Source of the DNA: Arctopsyche grandis
Taxonomy: Eukaryota > Arthropoda > Insecta > Trichoptera > Hydropsychidae
Reading direction: 5' to 3'
Assembly (NCBI RefSeq): GCF_051622035.1
Contig: NC_135361.1
Span: forward strand, 27,149,205-27,213,204
DNA length: 64,000 nt
Shown: positions 57,703 through 64,000 of the stretch, piece after piece
How the letters are laid out: every line of letters begins with the position of its first letter
How positions within the stretch are numbered: the stretch's first letter is position 1
The notes under the pieces: generated by a model
Databases searched by the model: none
Told to the model about the DNA's origin: nothing
Seen by the model: only the letters and a program-made list of their open reading frames with translations
Position numbers and translations under genes: made by a program

Positions 57703-58250
57703 TTAACTCTTTGAGTGCTGACGTATTTTCTGTTGAAATCCCGCCACATTTCCAAACTAGAATTATTTAGAAATCCAATAGAAAGCAGGTATAAAAATTG
57801 TAGCTAATCCAAACAAACCCTAGATCACTAACGCTGATGAATTCGAGTTTTCTAAAGGTGTGTTTAGACTCTCTAATATATCTTCCAACAATATAAAATA
57901 AACTAAAGAAGTCTATGAATGAATGTATTTTTCCAAAACTAGTTCCATCTTCTTCATTGTTGTTAAAATGCAATGCTCACAATCTAAATGCCAAGCCACA
58001 ATATTTCCATCGGGAAATTCTGCTATGGTTATAAATTCAGAAATTCCGGTGTCAACCAGTCATTATAAACGTTGACAAATTAATGATACGGATTACAAGA
58101 CCCATGTTCAATGCTTCCTGGAAAGGCTTAGCGGGCAGTATTCTTGTTTATTTTTTACATACTCAAAATACAACGCCTATCGGCGTATTTCAGGCTCGTG
58201 GACTTGTTGGCAAAACGCCGATCGGCGTTGGTCATCATTCAAAGGGTTAA
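57703..58250. mobile_element. Degenerate piggyBac-like element, 548 bp
   Basis: TTAA-CTCTTTGAGTGCTGACG at left and GGTCATCATTCAAAGGG-TTAA at right. On the minus strand [16 protein letters not shown] is a transposase relic. Subterminal cgccgatcggcg palindromes. Same family as 6278-7169. Confidence 0.8.
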
Positions 58251-58520
58251 TATATAGGTATATACATTTGTATACATATATTCAAATATGAATAGTATAA
58301 TATTATTCAAACAAATCAACATAATGTTTGTGATCATCATTGAATGTAGGTAGAATTTAGAATTAATTTAGATAAAAAAAATAAAACAAAATACTAAAGA
58401 ATTGTAAATCATTCTATAAACATCAAGTACGTTGGATACAATGAAATTACCAAGTTATCAAATGATCGACTTTTTTCAAAAGGTATAGCTTTTAAAGAAA
58501 ATATATGTAAAATGACAAAC

Positions 58521-58720
58521 CTGTGTCTGAAGAGCGCAACGTAGACTACAACGAAACACTGGCTAATGATCAGGTTTGGCTGCTGAACAACAAATTAAGT
58601 TCCAGTCACACTATCACAGATTCTCCAACTGTGGGGTACATATCTATACATTCGAATAAAATAAATACCTACGTGTATTGGTATTCCGCTTATTTGTGGT
58701 CAGAGGTTATCTCGAAAGAG
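58521..58720 (-). promoter_or_regulatory. Probable promoter and noncoding first exon of gene 4
   Basis: The minus strand carries CAAACCTGATCATTAGCCAG, TGTTTCGTTGTAGTCTACGT, TGCGCTCTTCAGACACAG and donor GTTTGT at 58520. It aligns with 12.5 kb (gene 1) and 26.0 kb (gene 2). Sequence upstream to about 58715 (ccacagttggagaatc, gaccacaaataa) also aligns with those loci. Start site inferred. Confidence 0.55.
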
Positions 58721-59007
58721 GAAAATTCTACAAAATAATACAACCACATTTAAAAATAACAGACTTTCATCGATTGATACTTCGTATGCATATGTATGTA
58801 TACTAGATAAAATAATAATTTCACATATAATATAAAAATATTATATAAGGTTTTTGAGCTCTTTTTCCTATTATGCTGTACATTACCATTAGAATAACAT
58901 AATACTATGAATACTAACAAAATTAAATTATAATTTTAAAATAGAAAATGATCAGTAGATCAGTAGCTATTAAAATAGATTGTAAGATGTATTGTTTATT
59001 TAGTAAT

Positions 59008-59313
59008 AATACTCGTATTTACACGAATCTGAATTGAATTAATAGGGATAATATATTAAATTATCTCTATATGAGAATTAAATAAAATTCCACTTAGAAA
59101 AATCATATTTCAACCATTCTTGTGGATCAATAACAACAATTCGTTTATTTTATCGAGGTAAGCCAGTTATCAATAGAATTTCTGTTATTAATCCACAAAA
59201 ATAGTCGAAATATGATTTTTCTAATTGTTATTTTATTTAATTCTCATATAAAGATAATTTAATATATTATCCCTATTAATTCAATTCAGATTCGTGTAAA
59301 TACGAGTAAACAC
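59008..59313. repeat. Large inverted repeat (foldback), 135-bp arms
   Basis: 59008-59145 (ctcgtatttacacgaatctg ... ) and 59176-59313 are reverse complements at about 90% identity with a loop of about 30 bp. No target duplication identified. Confidence 0.85.
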
Positions 59314-59814
59314 TAGTACGAGCTTTTTGCTCGCAGTTTTTCCGATTTAAAGTTCAGCACACTTCCAGTTAACCCTTTTAAACGAAATCAAAAAATAGTT
59401 TGGCCAGAACACTATCCTAATAAACATGTTTCAATAGAAAATACTCAATATAGTATAGTATTGTCAGTGGGAAAAAATCCCAAGTGAAAATACGTAATTT
59501 TGACTTTTGATTTGAACTGGACGATTACTTAGAGAGATTTAAAAGCTGAAAAGTACTACAAATGAAAGATAAAATACCCGACTATAGATTCCAATATTCA
59601 TTTTGAACAGAAAATTAACAGATTTTGAGAAATCAACCGAACAACACCAAGATATAGAAAAATCGCGCGATTTAAAAACACATATATCTCCGAATCTCGA
59701 GCCAATCAACACTTTTTATTACCAGATTCGTGTTCACTGGGCATAAATCTATAAGAAAAGTCATATTTCGTCTCTGAAACATTTTTCGTGTCGAACAGTG
59801 TTATTATTAGATTG

Positions 59815-59875
59815 TTTTGCCATGTTTAAGCTGTTTATATTACAAATACCGAGCGAAGCCGGGTAAAAATACTAG
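59815..59875 (+). mobile_element. Helitron 3' end
   Basis: gccatgtttaagctgtttat ... gagcgaagccgggtaaaaataCTAG followed by T, matching the Helitron end at 24365-24432. The element's 5' end is not identified; it may include 59330-59870. Confidence 0.65.
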
Positions 59876-60481
59876 TATGCAATAATACTATACGTTCTTA
59901 TACACGATACATGATTTCAAAGGATTTTACCCTTTGTAATAATTAATTACAAATAATTATTTTCCCTTCACGACCTAATTCAGATTTCATGTTATTCATG
60001 TATTTTTGCATATATTTTTAATACTTTACTATTTAGTTTGATATTTTTTTGTCCGCATTAAATCAATTGTTGGCATATTTCTGCAAACTCTCATGTGAAA
60101 CTCACTACATAAATGTATGCTATACTACTTATGTATCTTGCGAAGGGAGTAAATATAGTTCATATGAAGTAAATACAATCAAATTCAGCAAAGTTTCTGG
60201 ATAAATATAAATACCAATATTCAGACACAAGTGATTTAAGGAAAATTAGTTGTTGATCAATTAGATTTTATAGTGAGAAATTTAGAATTACATAGCATTG
60301 AGATATATTTACGCCTTTGTTAGTGTTCATATTCACTACTGAAATAATAATGAATTGTTTTGCATCAATTGGTATTGTTTTAGTTCAAGCGGCCAATAAC
60401 TACATATACACCGGGCTACAACTTTAACATCTGCCTATTCCCTGAATTATCATTTTACCATCAGGCCAGTTAAAGTGTATA

Positions 60482-61228
60482 CAGTGCTGGTTTTAGGGGG
60501 GAGGGGGGCTGGGTCGGGCGCCAAATAAGTAAGGCGCCGCTCGATGCATCAAGGCGTTTTAAAATTAGAATTAGAGCGTCAAAGGTGCCTCTACTTTCTA
60601 AACTCAAACATTCGTACTCGGCAAATTGTATTCATTGGCTGAAGGCACATTCCCTTTTGTATTATAATTAACGTTTTCATGTGGTAGCCACAATTGAAAT
60701 CTTGTGGTATACGACGCTGCGAAATCTTTCTATCGCAATATATTCTCCAAAGATTGTTTACACTATTTTCACCTTCAGTATAACGTTGGAATATTCTAAC
60801 TGATTACATGCAATTATATTCCGAAAAAAAATATCTTAGATTTGAACAGTTAAACGAATGGTCAAAAATGTAAGGTTTTTTGTATTTAGTAAACAGCCTA
60901 CTGGAAAGAGCTGACCTTCAAATTAAGCTCACTGCGAATTCAAAATCTGATATTACTAGCAATTAAGTTATCAATTTAAAAGCCTTTCTTTAAAATAAAG
61001 TTCAAGGTAAAATTAATCCACTCCTTGTATTAAATTTTATAATACAGCATAATATACAAGAATTATATCCAAGCATTTGGGTTGCTATGCTTTTTCTGAC
61101 ACTGCCTGAAACGGTAGCAAGGTCCCAAGCCCGGAAGAAGGAGGATGGTAAACCATTTTTTATAATTCTTTTCTGAAGATGTTTAGAAAAACTTGCCGAG
61201 GGCGCCATTGGATGTAAGGCCGACACTG
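60482..61228. mobile_element. hAT-type element, 747 bp, CAGTGCTGG ends
   Basis: CAGTGCTGGTTTTAGG at left and TAAGGCCGACACTG at right, flanked by AGTGTATA/AGTGTACA (8 bp, one mismatch). The left subterminal ggcgcc-rich part matches the 216-bp MITE at 4163, but the middle 600 bp is unrelated. No transposase frame. Confidence 0.8.
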
Positions 61229-61317
61229 AGTGTACACAAAAGAATAAAATTACAAACGAAATAGTATGTCCAAGCACAAACTATTAGGCATGAGTCAATC
61301 GTTGGTTCCATTCTTTA

Positions 61318-61505
61318 TACCGGTCGATCTAGATCGGTCACACGTGATCACCCGTCTCAATAAAACTGGTCACGAGAAAACTGGTCACACCCTAAAATCA
61401 GTCAACCAATTTTTCGTGACCGATTTTAGGGTGTGACCAGTTTTAGGGTGTGACCAGTTTTAGTGTAACGGGTGATCACGTTTGACCGATCTAGAGCAAC
61501 CGGTT
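61318..61505. mobile_element. Palindromic MITE
   Basis: ACCGGTCGATCTAGATCGGT and cacgtgatcacccgt at left mirror acgggtgatcacg and GACCGATCTAGAGCAACCGGT at right. The interior has tandem aactggtcac/gtgaccagtt units. Confidence 0.7.
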
Positions 61506-61848
61506 GTCCTGTGACCGGTTCACATTTGACTAGTAATCACCGAACCGTGTAGACAGTCAGTCGAAGCAGAGAAAAAAGATCCGTATTACCGTATACAGAA
61601 GGTCTCTTTTAATTGGAAACGTTAAGGTCTCTTTGGGGTAGAATACGTCAGCCCCGGTCGTTATCGTAAAATTTTTAAATTATAATTATGAGAAATAAGT
61701 ATGTATATCAAAATGCGTCAAACGATCATGAAAAGTTTCCTTGCGTCTTGAATTTGACACACGTATTTCAAATGAAAAACAACAGCTTATTATATGTATG
61801 TATGTTGTATGTGCTTGTCGAATTAGTACTTCAGTCAATTGCTAACGC

Positions 61849-61945
61849 AGGGCTGTCCAACCTTAAAAGATTCGTGGGTCGCACTGAAAAAAATATATGT
61901 TCGCGGGCCGCACTATTTTTATTGTTCGTAAATATAAAAAAGTAT
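61849..61945 (+). mobile_element. hAT terminus (CAGGGCTGTCCAACCTT)
   Basis: CAGGGCTGTCCAACCTTAAA then tcgtgggtcgcac and gcgggccgcac, a common hAT end type. The opposite end is not located. Confidence 0.55.
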
Positions 61946-62184
61946 CAATAAAAAAACTAGTATATTTTTCAAGTGATGATCCAATTTTGAATCATGTTAG
62001 CGCGCATGTCTTGACATGTACCGAATCGAAAAAAACGATATATTTATATCGGTTCTGTGGTTATTCTGCAAAAAGCGATCTCGCGCAATTCACTGAAATC
62101 TCGATCACGGATCATCTGTATTTATTGTATTTAATAAAATTTAAGCCATTGTATGGTTACGTATACTAAAATAAGAGATTAGTA

Positions 62185-62480
62185 AAGAGCCGCCGGTTAA
62201 GTGCAATCGGATTAAGCCGAGGCGCATCCCTGACACTGTACGACTGTTATAATTGGTTTCGAGGATTATCTGCAAACTAAGTGCAAATAAGCTAAACAAT
62301 GGCGTAGTAGCGGCACTCGATCGCATTCCCGTGGAGTTCTCAGAAGTGACCGATACCTTGGTACCGTGGGACCGAATGTCGTGGGAATACATATCCGAGT
62401 ACGTGACCATAACAATAGGTAAACAAATCAGACGTCGAAGATGTCCTGAGAGACTTTGTTTTGAAAGGATCAAGTGAAAA
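62185..62480 (+). mobile_element. Decayed partial LTR-A copy
   Basis: agtgcaatcggattaagccg, tataattggtttcgaggatt, gtgaccataacaataggtaa and acgtcgaagatgtcctgaga match 5540-5765. Confidence 0.7.
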
Positions 62481-62704
62481 GAGTGCAACGTGTCTAGAAT
62501 ACCTAACTGGGATCCTGAGAGCAACCTTACTCAGCAAATTGGAACAATCATGGAAACCATTTAGGAGCTTAAAAAATAATGTAGCATCAGTGAGTCCACG
62601 CCTGACAGAAATATTGTTAAAGGATAGGATTTTTAAAATATTGGGAACATATTTGGTAATATATTCCAACTGGCGTTTTAAGTCATTCATATTCGAATAC
62701 AACT

Positions 62705-62875
62705 CAACTGGTTCGGTGATTATTGGTCACAAAGCGCTCGCTCAAAAGTCACTAAAATCTCTATAACGGAACATCCATCCTCCAAAGTCCATCATACTAA
62801 CGATAACTCGAGTGCCAAATATTCCGTAGTTGAAAATTGTCTTTTGGGCGATCGCAATGTGACTAATAATCCAAT
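62705..62875. mobile_element. MITE family F, copy 2 (inverted)
   Basis: ggtgattattggtcacaaag ... gcgatcgcaatgtgactaat is the reverse complement of the layout at 52718-52915. Confidence 0.7.
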
Positions 62876-62984
62876 TACCAACTTAAATAATAAATTATAT
62901 CTTTAACATTTCAACAATGACATTTGACGTTATTATGAATGCTTTAGAATTAAATAATGCGCTAAATTTGCTTGGTATTAAAAA

Positions 62985-63120
62985 TAAATCCCGTTTCGGC
63001 GGACGAATGCGCCGAAACGGGATCCTATTGTCAATTTCTATTGTTAAAATTAAAAAAAAAGGTAAACAATAGAAACTGACAAAAGAAACCCATTTATTTC
63101 GGGCCGGCGCATTCACGCGC
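62985..63120. repeat. GC-rich hairpin and foldback
   Basis: CCCGTTTCGGCG/CGCCGAAACGGG is a perfect 12-bp stem (62990-63021). The block gaatgcgccgaaacggga and tcaatttctattgtt then pairs imperfectly with 63062-63118. Confidence 0.7.
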
Positions 63121-63744
63121 CTCACTTTAGTAATGAGAAATGAATAACGACAACTCTAAGAATGTGTTCAAAACAAAAAATGTGACTTTTTAACTCAATT
63201 TACTAGTCTAGTGACCTAATCACGAAAACTTAACCTCTCCATCTTACCTGGTACCAACTTACAGTTGAACTGTATTTTCAATTATAATATATTTTGACCA
63301 GTTGGAATGTAAATCGCCATATGAATCAACTTACGTAAGGTTAGACTGAATATTTTTATTTTACATCATAGAATATGAACACTCGCCTTTACATATCGCT
63401 CCAAAGCAACGAGTACACATTCAGCCCGGCGCATGATTTCATACATTTGCCCATATGGCGGCACTGTCACGCGTATCGGCATCAAATCACTTTATATAAT
63501 GAGTTGTCCCTAAATCTTTAGAACTTTATAGGAATTTTAGTGTTGGGGTGCTCAATGAAGTGGAACCGTAAAATTATAGTCTGCTATAGTACTATCTGCG
63601 TGGCCGCCGGTGGTACAAACCGGGTTGAACGTGTTAAACAGTTACAATACAATCAATATACAATGCCAATTCATACAAAAACATCCACAGCGAAGTGTAT
63701 GAAGAAATTTTAGCATTTTATAACCAAATTGGCGAACCTCAAGA

Positions 63745-63935
63745 CGCTGAATAACTCGAGATTAGCAAGAGAGATAGGAAAGGAATTACCAATTCACAGG
63801 AACCGTTTCAATGAAAGTCAGAAAAATTGGCAAACTCTGATGAGAAACGATCATACTGGAGTCGGAAACCAAGGTTTGGCCAGCAGTGGGACTTGAAACC
63901 GTTACCATCTGCTCGAAATCATAAGGTTATATCCA
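63745..63935 (-). mobile_element. SINE1 copy, minus orientation, partial
   Basis: aggaaccgtttcaatgaaag, ggcaaactctgatgagaaac and ccaaggtttggccagcagtg are the reverse complement of the SINE1 body; the head-side box is degraded (gggacttgaaacc). Confidence 0.7.
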
Positions 63936-64000
63936 AACTAGTCATATTTTACAACTGGAAGATACACTTCAACTGTTACATATATACAAAGGCACATAAT

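Larger units (their letters stand above)
51594..58520 (-). other. Inferred 5' intron of gene 4
   Basis: From the donor at 58520 to the acceptor at 51593. Contains the D/F/E nested MITEs, the paralogous segment at 53.7 kb, T copy 4, a Helitron end and a piggyBac relic. 54620-54740 has an AT-rich gaatattcgaatatt palindromic hAT-like terminus (tagggatcccaatcgaatat). 53140-53590 and 54900-56390 hold nothing else supportable. Confidence 0.5.

Overview
The window is a repeat-rich piece of an insect nuclear genome. The genes are intron-containing and encode CLIP-domain serine protease homologues of the kind known as prophenoloxidase-activating factor 2 (clip-SPH, an insect immunity family). The rest is mostly transposable elements: RTE and Jockey/CR1-type LINEs, Lep1-like Helitrons, hAT, piggyBac and Tigger elements, tRNA-derived SINEs and many MITEs, plus tatg/catatgta microsatellites. 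The species cannot be fixed from sequence alone. Lep1-like Helitrons suggest Lepidoptera but also occur in other insects.

Genes: all lie on the minus strand. Three complete seven-coding-exon clip-SPH genes can be assembled with canonical splice sites and identical intron phases (1,2,2,1,0,0): gene 1 (2797-10451, 413 aa), gene 2 (15134-21252, 414 aa) and gene 4 (46402-51591, 387 aa). Between genes 2 and 4 is an orphan exon pair (41722-41983, gene 3) carrying only the signal peptide and first half of the CLIP domain; I found no downstream exons for it. All three complete proteins have Gly in place of the catalytic Ser. Gene 2 also lost His, and gene 1 lost both cysteines of the Cys42-Cys58-type disulfide. 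Each complete gene has, 2-7 kb upstream, a related segment ending in a splice donor, which I read as the promoter plus noncoding first exon (12.5 kb, 26.0 kb, 58.5 kb). A small CLIP-like terminal exon with poly(A) signal lies at 13.3 kb.

Layout: 1-1.2 kb decayed Tigger transposase; 1.2-2.8 kb MITEs; 2.8-12.5 kb gene 1 with introns full of MITEs, a solo LTR, a split SINE and a hAT element; 12.8-14.7 kb MITE, CLIP-like exon, SINE and TA tract; 15.1-26.1 kb gene 2, whose introns hold an RTE copy and two Helitrons, one with a 1.7 kb GC-rich minisatellite; 26.4-28.1 kb TTAA MITEs, a piggyBac fragment and an RTE-type tail; 28.1-32.3 kb a near-complete LINE whose two ORFs are in one frame separated by a single TAG; 34-39.8 kb solo LTR, Helitron and an apparently intact RTE element; 40.3-46.1 kb hAT elements, the gene 3 exons, SINEs; 46.4-58.6 kb gene 4; 58.6-64 kb repeats only.

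Most striking observations: the LINE ORF1-TAG-ORF2 arrangement with a CAR-YYA readthrough context, the SINE 3' hairpin with constant loop but different stems in two SINE families, coordinated loss of a disulfide in gene 1, and the conserved 5' exon/promoter segments of the gene cluster.
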